Assembly: GCA_963716865.1 (NCBI GenBank)
Contig: CAVQUF010000001.1
Coordinates: forward strand, 310,001 to 374,000
DNA length: 64,000 nt
Direction: 5' to 3'
Source of the DNA: AC-32 sp963716865
GTDB lineage: Bacteria; Actinomycetota; Thermoleophilia; Gaiellales; Gaiellaceae
Shown here one piece after another: positions 52,695-61,403 of the stretch. Numbering within the stretch: position 1 is the stretch's first letter; every line of letters begins with the position of its first letter. The notes below the pieces were generated by a model that worked only from the letters and a program-made list of their open reading frames with translations, made no database searches and was not told the DNA's origin. A program made the position numbers and the translations under genes.

Positions 52695-53081
52695 GTGAAG
52701 AGGCAGCTCGTCCCGGCCGAGTCGCCGTTCGCGGCCACCGTCGGCTACTCGCGCGCGGTGCGCGTCGGGCCGCACGTCCACGTGGCCGGCACGGCCCCGA
52801 TCATGCCCGGCGGCGCGGAGCCGCCGGAAGACGCGTACGGCCAGGCCAAGCGCTGCCTCGAGATCATCACCGGAGCGCTCGGCCAGCTCGGCGCCGGGCC
52901 CGAGCACGTCGTCCGCACGCGCGCCTACCTCGTCGAGGCGGACGACTGGAAAGACGTCGGCCGAGCGCACGGCGAGGTCTTCGGCTCCGTGCTCCCGGCG
53001 ACCGCGTTCGTCGTCGTCGGCGGCCTGCTCGACCCGCGCTGGCGCGTGGAGCTCGAGGCGGACGCGATGGTGCCCGAATGA
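52695..53081 (+). CDS. RidA family (YjgF/YER057c/UK114) protein
   Basis: 128 aa from GTG. Signature YSRAVRVGPHVHVAGTAPI...AYGQAKRCLEIITGALGQLGAGPEHVVRTRAYLVEADDWKDVGRAHGEVFG...PATAFVVVGGLLDPRWRVELEADA. The conserved arginine of imine deaminases is present (VVRTRAY). It may remove reactive enamines. Overlaps the next gene by 4 bp (ATGA). Confidence 0.92.
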   Translation: MKRQLVPAESPFAATVGYSRAVRVGPHVHVAGTAPIMPGGAEPPEDAYGQAKRCLEIITGALGQLGAGPEHVVRTRAYLVEADDWKDVGRAHGEVFGSVLPATAFVVVGGLLDPRWRVELEADAMVPE

Positions 53082-54274
53082 AGCAGATCTACCCGCCGTC
53101 GATCACCGGCAAGGGCTTCGGGCCGGGCGGCAGCGTGCTCGACCACAACTTCGGCGCCGGCGAGCCGTACACGCTCGGGGTCGAGGAGGAGTACATGCTC
53201 CTCGACGGCGAGACGCTCGACCTCGTCCAGCACGTCGAGTCCGTGCTCGCCGCGACCGCAGGGCACGAGCTCGAGCCGCGCGTCAACCCCGAGCTGATGC
53301 AGTCCGTGCTCGAGATCGCGACGCCGGTCTGCCGGACGCCGGCCGAGGTCGAGACGGAGCTGCGCAAGCTGCGCTCGTACGTGACCGGGATCGCGCGCGA
53401 GCAGGGCATGCGCGTCGGCTCGGCGGGGACGCACCCGTTCAGCCTCTTCGAGCGCCAGCGGATCACGGCGCGCGACCGCTACCGGCACCTGGTCGACCAG
53501 CTCCAGTACGTGGCGCGGCGCGAGCTGATCTTCGGCCTGCACGTCCACGTCGCGGTCGACGACGCCGAGAAGGCGGTCAAGGTCGTCAACGGCCTGATGA
53601 CCCACGTGCCCGCGCTGCTCGCGCTCTCGGCGAGCTCGCCGTTCTGGCGCGGCGAGCCGACCGGGCTCGCGTCGAGCCGGCAGATGGTCTTCGCCGCCTT
53701 CCCGCGCTCGGGCCCTCCCCCGCGCTTCCGCGACTACGCCGACTACGCCGAGGTCGTCGGCCAGCTCGAGAAGACCGGCTGCATCGCGGACTACACCCAC
53801 ATCTGGTGGGACATCCGCCTCCACCCGCGGTTCGGCACCGTCGAGATCCGGATCTGCGACGCGGTCAGCCGCGTCGAGGATGCGGTCGCGCTCGCGGCGT
53901 TCTGCCAGTCGCTCGTCAAGCTCTACTCGGAGCGCTACGCGGTCGGCGCGGAGATCCCGTCGTACCACCGGATCCTGACCAGCGAGAACAAGTGGCTCGC
54001 CGCGCGCTACGGGCTCGAGGCGCCGGTGATGGACCTCGCGACCGGCCGCCGCAACCGCGTGCCGGTCGCGCAGCTCGTCCGGCGCACGCTGAAGGAGATC
54101 GAGCCGCACGCGCGGGAGCTCGGCTGCGAGCGGGAGCTGGAGGGCATCGGGGAGATCCTCGTGAGGGGCAACGGCTCGGACCGCCAGCGCCGTGTCTGGA
54201 ACTCGAGGCACGACATCTCCGACGTCGTCCGCGAGATCGCGGACGCGACCGAGCTCGCCGCGTTCCCGGCCTAG
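53078..54274 (+). CDS. Carboxylate-amine ligase / glutamate-cysteine ligase type 2 (YbdK-like)
   Basis: 398 aa of the GCS2 family: YTLGVEEEYMLLDGETLDLV near the N-terminus, NPELMQSVLEIATPVCRTPAEVE, GTHPFSLFERQRIT, LIFGLHVHVAVDD, RSGPPPRFRDYADY, THIWWDIRLHPRFGTVEIRICDAVSRVEDAVALAAFCQSL. These enzymes join glutamate to cysteine or an unknown amine, using ATP. Coupled to RidA. Could serve glutathione or ergothioneine-like thiol synthesis, but the partners are not in the window. Confidence 0.92.
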   Translation: MKQIYPPSITGKGFGPGGSVLDHNFGAGEPYTLGVEEEYMLLDGETLDLVQHVESVLAATAGHELEPRVNPELMQSVLEIATPVCRTPAEVETELRKLRSYVTGIAREQGMRVGSAGTHPFSLFERQRITARDRYRHLVDQLQYVARRELIFGLHVHVAVDDAEKAVKVVNGLMTHVPALLALSASSPFWRGEPTGLASSRQMVFAAFPRSGPPPRFRDYADYAEVVGQLEKTGCIADYTHIWWDIRLHPRFGTVEIRICDAVSRVEDAVALAAFCQSLVKLYSERYAVGAEIPSYHRILTSENKWLAARYGLEAPVMDLATGRRNRVPVAQLVRRTLKEIEPHARELGCERELEGIGEILVRGNGSDRQRRVWNSRHDISDVVREIADATELAAFPA

Positions 54275-54278
54275 CGGC

Positions 54279-54851
54279 TCACATCGACGGCTCGATCCGA
54301 AGCGTGCGGAGAACCCGGTTTGCCCGGTCGAGCTCCGCCGAGTCCGGTGAAAGAGTGCCGAACTCGACCATGAGATCGAACATGCGCCCCTGCGTCGAGA
54401 AGAAGAGCCGCCCGACCGCATGCGTCGATGGAAAACCCTCGAGAGCGGTTCCAAGGTTCTGGTGCCCGATCTGCGGCGACCCCGTCAGCTCCACGTAGTC
54501 GAAGCCCCCGCTCCCAAGCGTCTCCCAGATGAGGATGAGGATGTCGCTCGGCCCCATGGCCTCGGCAGCCTGAGTGCCGACATCGTCAGCATCCTTCAGG
54601 AGGTCGAGACTGCTGGCGGCGCCGAAACTGCCGACCTGGAGATCCGCAATGGGCGGCGCCGTCCCTCTGTTGGCGTCGTAGATCCGGCCGATCCATCCGC
54701 TGGGGAGGTCGAGCGACACGCCGTAGCTCGGGCCGAGGGTCGTTTCGGCGGACTCGCCCGAGCCAGCGACCAGCCATAGGCCGCCGGAAAAGGCGAGGAC
54801 AGGACACCGATGCTGACCGCGATCCCTCGCGCACGCAGAGAACGTCCACAT
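54279..54851 (-). CDS. Hypothetical exported protein, N-terminus uncertain
   Basis: About 190 aa from ATG 54851. The mature part (SYGVSLDLPSGWIGRIYDANRGTAPPIADLQVGSFG...ILILIWETLGSGGFDYVELTGSPQIG...GRLFFSTQGRMFDLMVEFGTL) looks like a small secreted domain often found beside sigma factors. In the chosen frame the first 25 residues are not a good signal peptide; another frame reads RSLRARGIAVSIGVLS and would join to AFSGGLWLVAG after a one-base change near 54795. Another possible sequencing indel. Divergent from the ECF sigma gene. Confidence 0.5.
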   Translation of the reverse strand: MWTFSACARDRGQHRCPVLAFSGGLWLVAGSGESAETTLGPSYGVSLDLPSGWIGRIYDANRGTAPPIADLQVGSFGAASSLDLLKDADDVGTQAAEAMGPSDILILIWETLGSGGFDYVELTGSPQIGHQNLGTALEGFPSTHAVGRLFFSTQGRMFDLMVEFGTLSPDSAELDRANRVLRTLRIEPSM

Positions 54852-54943
54852 GCCTCCCCTACGGGAAAGGACCTCGCGGAGGTCCACCGACGTAATGGCT
54901 GCGTGGACCTCCTGCTGAAGCACGCTCGTATAGTCGGCAAGCG

Positions 54944-55453
54944 ATGGCGGGCTCCGGCCGCGACGAGCGGGCCTGGGTGCGGGGAGCCCAGGCCGGGTCG
55001 GCCTCGGACTTCGAGGCCCTCTTTCGCGCACACTGGGGGCCGGCCTACCGTGCGGCCTACCTCGTCGTCCGCGACGCCTCGGCCGCGGAGGACATCGCGC
55101 AGGAGGCCTTTCTCGCCGCCGTGCGCGCCCTCGACCGCTTCGACCGCCGGCGCCCGTTCGGGCCGTGGCTGCACCGGATCGTCGTCAACCGCGCGATCGA
55201 CTGGGCGCGCGCCCGCGCGCTGCGTCCCGAGGCCGAGCAGGTCGACGCGCCGGCGCCCGAGCAGCCGGAGAGCGACGACGAGCTGCTGCGCGAGCTGGGG
55301 AAGCTGTCGCCGGAGCACCGGGCCGTGATCGTGCTGCGCTACCTGCTCGACTACACGCCCGGCGAGATCGCGGCGCTGCTCGAGCTCCCGCGCGGGACGG
55401 TCAACTCGCGCCTCCGCCGCGGGCTCGACTCGCTGAAGGAGCGGCTGCAGTGA
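54944..55453 (+). CDS. ECF RNA polymerase sigma factor
   Basis: 169 aa with region 2 (FEALFRAHWGPAYRAAYLVVRDASAAEDIAQEAFLAAVRALDRFDRRRPFGPWLHRIVVNRAIDWAR) and region 4 (LGKLSPEHRAVIVLRYLLDYTPGEIAALLELPRGTVNSRLRRGLDSLKERL). Directs RNA polymerase to a small regulon. The downstream membrane gene is in the position of an anti-sigma factor, so the pair likely controls the neighbouring exported and redox genes (inference). Confidence 0.93.
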   Translation: MAGSGRDERAWVRGAQAGSASDFEALFRAHWGPAYRAAYLVVRDASAAEDIAQEAFLAAVRALDRFDRRRPFGPWLHRIVVNRAIDWARARALRPEAEQVDAPAPEQPESDDELLRELGKLSPEHRAVIVLRYLLDYTPGEIAALLELPRGTVNSRLRRGLDSLKERLQ

Positions 55454-55550
55454 GGCGGCGCTTGCGACGCCGTCCTCAGTACGCACGGGCCTTGCTCGTG
55501 CGTCCGTCTGAACCGACCGGTCGATCCGCTGTCCGTGAGGAGGTCACGCG

Positions 55551-56653
55551 GTGAGCTTCGAGGCTCCCGGAGAGCGAGGAGGCAGCCGAGCGCGCCTGGG
55601 CTGTCGTGCGCGGCCGCGTACGAGACGCGCGAGCTCGTGCGATGGCCCCGGCGCCACGCGAGGCCGCTGGTCGCCGGCGCGCTCGTCGCCGCGGTTATCG
55701 CCGCGGTGCTGAGCCCGCCGGGCCGCTCGGTCGTCCACTCGCTGCGTACGGCCGTGGGGATCGAGAAAGCCGAGCCTGCGCTGTTCTCCGTGCCCTCCCC
55801 GGGTCAGCTGCTGGTGAGAAGCAGGAGTGGCCTCTGGCTTGTCCGCGCGGATGGCTCGAAGCGCAACCTCGGCCGCTACGGCGACGCCGCGTTCTCGCCG
55901 CACGGCCTCTTCATCGTCGCGACGCGAGCGAACCAGCTCGTCGCGCTCGACCCGAAGGGAGGAGTGCGCTGGACGCTCGCCCGCCCGGGCCCTCGCTTCC
56001 CGGCCTGGATCGGGACGCGGACGGATACGCGCATCGCCTACCTCTCGAGCGGCCGCCTTCGCGTCGTGGCCGGAGACGGGACCGGCGACCGCGCACTGGC
56101 GCGAGCAGCGGCAGTCGGGCCGGCCTGGCAGCCCGGGCCCCGTCGCGTGCTGGCCTACGCGCCCAGGCCCAAGACGGTCGCGGTCGTGGACACCGACACC
56201 GGGGCCGTGCTGCGGCGGTTCCGCAGCACGGAGCCGGTCCGAAAGCTGCAATGGTCCGGCGACGGGAGGCTGCTGCTCGTCTTCGCGCCGCACGCGACCC
56301 GCGTCTACGACCTCCGCGGCCGCGTCGTCGCCGCAGACGATCCCTCGGACGCGACCTTCGACGTCGACGCGACGTTCGTGCCGCGGGCGCACGCCGTCGT
56401 CGCGATTCGCGCCGAGGGGCTCGGTAGTAGCGTGTTCTCGATCGTGAGCGGACGCACCCTCTTCCGCGGAACCGGCACGTTCAGCCAGCTCACGTTCTCG
56501 CCGAACGGCCGCTGGCTGCTCGTCTCCTGGCCGACGGCGAACCAGTGGGTCTTCGTCCGCACCGGGCGGCACCGGAAGATCGTCGGCGCCTCGCGCATCT
56601 CGGTCCAGCTCGGCGGCTTCCCGCGCGTGGAGGGCTGGTGCTGCGCGCCCTGA
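55551..56653 (+). CDS. Membrane protein with TolB/WD40-like propeller, possible anti-sigma partner; N-terminus frame-broken
   Basis: GTG at 55551 is preceded by AGGAGG and starts MSFEAP; reading ESEEAAERAWAVVR and then AAYETRELVRWPRRHARPLVAGALVAAVIAAVLSPPG requires two frame changes near 55573 and 55610, so small indels are likely. After the membrane helix (about 45-62) the frame is solid: repeated propeller blades such as QLLVRSRSGLWLVRADGSKRNLGRYGDAAFSPHGLFIVATR and FSQLTFSPNGRWLLVSWP. The cytoplasmic start plus one helix plus outer propeller next to an ECF gene suggests a regulator of that sigma factor. Confidence 0.72.
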
Positions 56654-57336
56654 TCGCGGCATCGGTGGCCCTCGCCGGGCTCGCGTCGGCTCAGCCCTTC
56701 GCACAGGAGCGCGTCGTCATCGGCCACTCGGTGCGCGGGCGCGCGATCGTCGCGTACGAGCGGGGCGACCGCTCGGCGCCCGTCACGCTCGTCGTCGGGG
56801 TCATCCACGGAAGCGAGCCTGCCGGGCTCGCCGTCGTCCGGCGGCTGCGCACAATGCCCCTGCCGGCAGGCGTCCACCTCTGGCTGGTCCCGACCGTCAA
56901 CCCAGACGGCCTCGCCGCCGGGACGCGGCAGAACGCCCACGGCGTCGACCTCAACCGCAACTGGCCGGCCGCGTGGCGGCACAACGGCCGTCCGTGGGAC
57001 GGCTACTACTCAGGCCCGCGGCCGCTGTCGGAGCCGGAGGACCGGGCGATGAGCGCGTTCATCCTTCGGGTCAAGCCCGCGCTGACGATCTGGTATCACC
57101 AGCCGCTCGACGAGGTGTACGGCTCGGACCCGCACGTGGCCGTCCTCAGGCGCTACGCGCGCCTGAGCGGGCTGCCGTACAGGCGCCTTCAGGCTCCCCG
57201 CGGAGCGGCGACGCGCTGGGAGCGCGTGCGCTTCCCGCACGGAGCCCACTTCGTCGTCGAGTTCCCGGCCGGCGCGGTCTCCACAGCCGCGGCGAAGCGC
57301 AACGCGGCCGCGGTCCTGGCGCTCGCGCCGCGCTGA
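56638..57336 (+). CDS. Secreted M14 zinc carboxypeptidase (murein peptide amidase-like)
   Basis: 232 aa from GTG 56638 (GGAGG upstream; overlaps the previous gene by 16 bp). Signal peptide LRALIAASVALAGLASAQP. Zinc ligands H57 and E60 in VIHGSEPAG, substrate block NPDGLAAGTRQNAHGVDLNRNWPAAW, third ligand in TIWYHQPLDEVYG, and catalytic Glu in FVVEFPAG. Close to MpaA-type enzymes that cleave gamma-D-Glu-mDAP bonds in wall peptides. The substrate is inferred. Confidence 0.88.
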   Translation: MLRALIAASVALAGLASAQPFAQERVVIGHSVRGRAIVAYERGDRSAPVTLVVGVIHGSEPAGLAVVRRLRTMPLPAGVHLWLVPTVNPDGLAAGTRQNAHGVDLNRNWPAAWRHNGRPWDGYYSGPRPLSEPEDRAMSAFILRVKPALTIWYHQPLDEVYGSDPHVAVLRRYARLSGLPYRRLQAPRGAATRWERVRFPHGAHFVVEFPAGAVSTAAAKRNAAAVLALAPR

Positions 57337-57464
57337 GGCCGCGGCGCCGACTCGGCGGCGCCGACCAGGAACGCCGTGCCGGCTTCGCCGGTGCGGCCGT
57401 CCAACGGGGCATCTCGGATGGACGAGGTCTAACCCTCGTTCGGCTCAGCGTTTAAGCTCGCCCT

Positions 57465-57923
57465 GTGCTGGGGGTGGGCGAGCAGATTCCGGACGCTCAG
57501 GTGTGGCTGGGGCCGCGGGAGCGCGTCTCGCTGCGCGAGCTCGCGGCCGAGAAGCCGCTCCTGCTGCTCTTCTACCTCTTCGACTGGTCGTCCACCTGAA
57601 CGAACGAGATGGAGCTCCTGCGTGACAGGAGCGCGGAGTTCGAGGCGGCGGGCGTGCGGCCGGTCGGGATCTCGCGCGACTCGCCCTGGACGCACATCTC
57701 CTGGATGCAGGCGCTCGACCTGAACTTCGCGCTGCTCTCGGACTGGAACGCGGAGGCCGTGCACGGCTTCGGGATCGCGCACGAGTATCGGGGCCTGCGC
57801 GACGTCGCCGAGCGGACCGCCTTCCTCGTCGACCGGAGCGGTACCGTCCGCGGGGCATGGCGCTACGAGACGGCCGAGGTGCCAGACTTCGACGAGCTGC
57901 TCTCGGCCGCCCGGGCTTTGTAG
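57465..57923 (+). CDS. Probable selenocysteine-containing peroxiredoxin (AhpC/TSA family)
   Basis: 152 aa read through an in-frame TGA at 57597-57599. Upstream: GEQIPDAQVWLGPRERVSLRELAAEKPLLLLFYLFDWSST; downstream: TNEMELLRDRSAEFEAAGVRPVGISRDSPWTHISWMQALDLNFALLSDWNAEAVHGFGI...RTAFLVDRSGTVRGAW, all ordinary peroxiredoxin sequence in the same frame. TGA takes the place of the peroxidatic Cys (residue 45) in the WSxxC block. A hairpin of the bacterial SECIS type follows. The GTG start at 57465 is the nearest upstream start giving normal family length. It would reduce peroxides. The alternative is a Cys-to-stop mutation or base error. Confidence 0.8.
57614..57632 (+). promoter_or_regulatory. Putative bacterial SECIS hairpin
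   Basis: Perfect 7-bp stem GCTCCTG/CAGGAGC with loop CGTGA, its loop beginning 22 nt after the TGA at 57597-57599. Known bacterial SECIS hairpins have a small loop with a G in its first two positions, about 16-37 nt after UGA, and lie within the coding region. This one meets all three rules. Confidence 0.65.
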
Positions 57924-59800
57924 CGCTCGCCTGCGCGCTCTACCTGGCTGCCGGGCTCTTCGCCATGTGGCCGGCCGACAAGCACTTCGGCTCCGCCTTC
58001 GCGTCGGGCGCGCAGCCGGTCCCGGGCGAGGCGTCGCTCGGCGACCACCTCCAGGCCGTCTACCACCTCTGGCTCGTCGGGCACCAGCTCGAGCACGGTC
58101 ACGCGCCCTGGCTCGACCCGTACACGTTCCAGCCGGAGAGCTCGCCGCGCGGGAACTTCGGCGGCTGGCCGTTCGGGCTGCCGTTCTGGCCGCTCGTCGC
58201 GGCGTTCGGGGCCGTCGTCGCGTGGAACCTGTTCCTGCTCCTGAGCTACGTGGGGGCCGGCGGCTTCACGTGCCTCTGGCTCCGGGAGCTCGGGCTCCCG
58301 CGCGGGGCCGCCCTTGCGGGAGGCCTGGCCTTCGCGCTCGCGCCCTACCGCGTCGTGCAGAGCGCCGGGCACTTCCGCGGGCCGATCTCGATCCTCTTAC
58401 CGCTCGCGCTGTTCGCGTTCGAGCGCTCCCGGAAAGGCAGCCGCTGGTGGCTCGCAGGGGCGGGCGCGGCGCTCGCGTCGATCCCGTTCTCCGACCTGCA
58501 CCTGGCCCTGGGTGCGATCCCGTTCTTCCTCGTGTACGCCGTCTGCCGGACGCGCGACCCACGCGTCCTTGCAGGCGCCGCGCTGGGCGTGCTCGCAGGC
58601 GTGGGTGCCGGGCTGCTCGTCGTCGACCTCTCGGTGCCGGGCTCGATCGGCTCCGGAGGACGATCGCTGCGGGAGGTCGCGCACTACTCCGCGGTCGGGC
58701 TCGACTTCGTCACCCGCCACAGCCGTCACGGGCCCGAGAGCTTCGTCTACCTCGGCTGGCTGACCCCGGTGCTGGCGATCGCGGGGCTCGTGCTGCTGGT
58801 GCGCGGGCGCCGGGTCGGGCTCGCGGTCGCGCTGGCGATAGGCGCGCTCGTGCCGATCGCGCTCGCACTCGGGACGCACTTCCCGCTCTACTCGACGCTC
58901 TGGCACCACTTCCCCCCGCTGCGGTTTCCGCGCGTGCCCGAGCGGCAGATGCCCGTCGCCTGCCTCGCACTCGCGGCGCTGGCCGCCGTGACGATCGCGG
59001 CGATCGCCCGCGCCTACCCCCGCAGGGCGACTCTGGTCTACGCGGTCGTGATCGTGGCGCTGTTCGCCGACCTCCGCGTGAGCGTGTACCGCGCGGGACG
59101 GGCTGACCCGGCCAACGCCGCGTACGCGGCCCTGCGCTCGCAGCCGTCCGGCCGGCTGCTGGAGCTGCCCGTGGTCCATCCGAGCGTCCACCGCGGAAGC
59201 GTCTACCTCTACTACGACATGCAGGCCCGGCGGGAGCGGCCCGCCGGCTACTCGACCGTCGCGCCGGAGAAGGCCGCCACGATCGCCCTGGCGCTGGAGT
59301 CCATGAACTGCGGCGACTGGGTCCCCGGGACGGAAGCACGGCTCCGACGCCTGGGCGTGCGCTTCATCGCCTTCCACAGCGGCCTATTCTCGGGCGGGCG
59401 CGACTGGCTCGCCTGGCGCGCGCTCGCCGCCCGCGGCTGGGGGCCGCTGGCCCGCGGCGGAGGCATCACGATGCTCGCGCCCGGCCACGCCCCGACCGCG
59501 CCGCCGGTGCCCGCGCCCCGCTCGCGGATCGTCTTCTGCCCGCAGTGGACGGACCGCGCGCCCCGCTACGAGCACAGCGCGCTCTGGGCGCACGGAGCGG
59601 GCCGCCTGACGATGCGCCTGGCGACGAACGAGCCGGTCCGGACGACGGTCAGCTCAGGCGGGGTGAGCCGCTCGGCCCGGGTGGTCGAGCCCGTGACGCT
59701 CAGCCTGCCGCTCCGCGGGCCCGGCTGGCACCTCGTGAACGTGGACGTTGTGCGGGCGGACCGCGGCCTGCGGATCGAGAAGATCCAGCTGGAGCGCTAG
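57857..59800 (+). CDS. Large multi-pass membrane protein, GT-C glycosyltransferase-like (YfhO/ArnT type)
   Basis: 647 aa; about eleven membrane helices in the first 400 residues, then a soluble C-terminal domain. Features: GDHLQAVYHLWLVGHQLEHGHAPWLDPYTFQPES in the first outer loop with acidic residues, LAPYRVVQSAGHFRGPISILLPLALFAFERS, LRFPRVPERQMPVACLALAALAAV. This is the topology of lipid-dependent sugar transferases, but no substrate can be named. The only usable start, ATG 57857, lies 67 bp inside the peroxiredoxin gene, so the two are probably coupled. Confidence 0.75.
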   Translation: MALRDGRGARLRRAALGRPGFVALACALYLAAGLFAMWPADKHFGSAFASGAQPVPGEASLGDHLQAVYHLWLVGHQLEHGHAPWLDPYTFQPESSPRGNFGGWPFGLPFWPLVAAFGAVVAWNLFLLLSYVGAGGFTCLWLRELGLPRGAALAGGLAFALAPYRVVQSAGHFRGPISILLPLALFAFERSRKGSRWWLAGAGAALASIPFSDLHLALGAIPFFLVYAVCRTRDPRVLAGAALGVLAGVGAGLLVVDLSVPGSIGSGGRSLREVAHYSAVGLDFVTRHSRHGPESFVYLGWLTPVLAIAGLVLLVRGRRVGLAVALAIGALVPIALALGTHFPLYSTLWHHFPPLRFPRVPERQMPVACLALAALAAVTIAAIARAYPRRATLVYAVVIVALFADLRVSVYRAGRADPANAAYAALRSQPSGRLLELPVVHPSVHRGSVYLYYDMQARRERPAGYSTVAPEKAATIALALESMNCGDWVPGTEARLRRLGVRFIAFHSGLFSGGRDWLAWRALAARGWGPLARGGGITMLAPGHAPTAPPVPAPRSRIVFCPQWTDRAPRYEHSALWAHGAGRLTMRLATNEPVRTTVSSGGVSRSARVVEPVTLSLPLRGPGWHLVNVDVVRADRGLRIEKIQLER

Positions 59801-59846
59801 ACCGCCTCGGCGTAACTCCTCCGGCGGCGGGCGGTATGGTCGCTCT

Positions 59847-60605
59847 GTGGGGACGATGTTCGACACGGCGGGCGATCCCGCCAGGAACTTCAGAGGCCTC
59901 AGGTTCGACGCGATAGCCGCGTACGGAAACGGCTCGTACGCAAACTACGACCATGCTCGGCGGCAGTTCCCACGACTACGCATCCTGAAGATCGACGTCA
60001 CCGGCGATGGCATCGGTACTGCCGGGGACTTCGAACCAGGTGACATGTCCTATGCCCACGCGGGCCGGTGGGCAAACGGGCGCATCGCCGCCGGCGTCTG
60101 GCGCCCGGTGCTCTACTTCTCGGTCTCGCACTGGAGGGAGATCATGAGCTCGCTCGAGGGCTCCGGGGTCGGCCGGTCGGACGTCCGGATCTGGACGGCC
60201 CACTACACGGGTAAGGAGCACCTCTGCTCATCCGCGTGCGACCCCCACGTGACCGGCCACGCCGATGCGACCCAGTGGGCCTCCTCGGACCATCCCGACA
60301 CATTTCCGGGCATCTACGCCCACCGCGGGCTCGACGTCTCAAAGACGGCCGACGACTTTTGGGGCGCCGCACCCGTCCCGCCGCCGTTTACGAGTGTGCT
60401 CAAGGTCGGCAGCACCGGACACGCCGTTGAGATCTGGCAGCGGCGTATGGCTCGCCGCGGCTGGCACATCGCGGTCACCGGCACGTACGACGCCTCCAGC
60501 CGAGCCATCTGCAAGGCCTTCCAGAACGAGAAGGGACTCACGGTCACAGGCAACGTCAACCGCAAGACGTGGAATGCCACCTGGACCGCGGCGATCACTG
60601 TTTGA
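59847..60605 (+). CDS. Glycoside-hydrolase-like (DUF1906-type) protein with C-terminal peptidoglycan-binding domain
   Basis: 252 aa from GTG 59847 (ATG 59856 is possible). Residues about 15-175 resemble the TIM-barrel of Rv2525c/DUF1906 proteins (RFDAIAAYGNGSYANYDHARRQFPRLRILKIDVTGDG...DMSYAHAGRWANGRIAAGVWRPVLYFS...RIWTAHYTG). Residues about 190-250 are a PGB1-type repeat (LKVGSTGHAVEIWQRRMARRGWHIAVTGTYDASSRAICKAFQNEKGLTVTGNVNRKTW). No signal peptide in this frame. Likely a wall-active enzyme paired with the next gene. Confidence 0.75.
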   Translation: MGTMFDTAGDPARNFRGLRFDAIAAYGNGSYANYDHARRQFPRLRILKIDVTGDGIGTAGDFEPGDMSYAHAGRWANGRIAAGVWRPVLYFSVSHWREIMSSLEGSGVGRSDVRIWTAHYTGKEHLCSSACDPHVTGHADATQWASSDHPDTFPGIYAHRGLDVSKTADDFWGAAPVPPPFTSVLKVGSTGHAVEIWQRRMARRGWHIAVTGTYDASSRAICKAFQNEKGLTVTGNVNRKTWNATWTAAITV

Positions 60606-60657
60606 GCCCATCGCTCTTGCGTCTCCGCCGCTGCTCCACGATGGAGGTGATTCTTGA

Positions 60658-61362
60658 ATGGCTGTTCCGTTCCTGAGTCCAGGACAGACGGACAAGGCGG
60701 TCCGGAGGATGAAGAGAAGGCTCGTGCCCGAGTTGCTCAAGCTGGGCCTCGACGCGATCGCGCAGCAGATCACCATCAGGTCGACCACCTACGGCCCGGT
60801 GGCCGTGGAAGGGGTGAGGAAGTTCCAGAAGGCGAAGGGCATCGACGTCGACGGCTTCGTGGGCAAGGACACGTGGGGTGCGCTCGGAGTCCACGAGCCC
60901 GTTACCAACCCGACGCCGGTCGTGCACCCGGACGAGCAGTTCGACGAAGGCCAGGTCATCGTCGTGGCCGGCGCCAACAAGCCGGGCCACCCGATCTCGG
61001 GCATGACGCTCGACTACGTCGCAAAGATGGCCAACGAGATCGGCAAGCCGATCAAGATCACGACCGGGACCAACCACAACAAGTTCACGGTCAACGGCAA
61101 CGTCTCCGACCACTTCAGCGGTCACGCTGCCGACATCGGAATGTCCGCCAACGGAGGGGCTGACGACAGTCCCGTCGGCGACAGGATCATGGAGGCCTGC
61201 TGCCTCCTGGCAGGCGACTCGAAACAGGGGGCGAGCAACAAGGCGCACACGGGCGGGCTCTTCACCTTCACGCACGGCAATCAGCGCATCCAGTGCATCT
61301 GGAAGACCAACCAGGGCGGCAACCACCACAACCACGTCCACGTCGGCGTCCGCCCTGCCTGA
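60658..61362 (+). CDS. Peptidoglycan-binding domain fused to an M15-like LD/DD-carboxypeptidase
   Basis: 234 aa. N-terminal PGB-like domain (FLSPGQTDKAVRRMKRRLVPELL...TTYGPVAVEGVRKFQKAKGIDVDGFVGKDTWGALG), then a zinc peptidase with SDHFSGHAADIG matching SxHxxGxAxD and the late HHNHVHVG supplying another His. Lacks a signal peptide. With the domain order reversed relative to its neighbour at 59847, the pair looks like a small wall-lytic module. Could also be phage- or endolysin-derived. Confidence 0.82.
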   Translation: MAVPFLSPGQTDKAVRRMKRRLVPELLKLGLDAIAQQITIRSTTYGPVAVEGVRKFQKAKGIDVDGFVGKDTWGALGVHEPVTNPTPVVHPDEQFDEGQVIVVAGANKPGHPISGMTLDYVAKMANEIGKPIKITTGTNHNKFTVNGNVSDHFSGHAADIGMSANGGADDSPVGDRIMEACCLLAGDSKQGASNKAHTGGLFTFTHGNQRIQCIWKTNQGGNHHNHVHVGVRPA

Positions 61363-61403
61363 GCGAGGGCGGCGTAAGGCAACAGCTCAGACGAGGATCA
61401 GAC

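Noticed and set aside
57597..57599. TGA as an ordinary stop, making the peroxiredoxin a pseudogene
   Set aside because: Sequence after the TGA is fully conserved in frame, the codon is exactly at the catalytic Cys, and a SECIS-like hairpin follows. It cannot be fully excluded without checking for selB.
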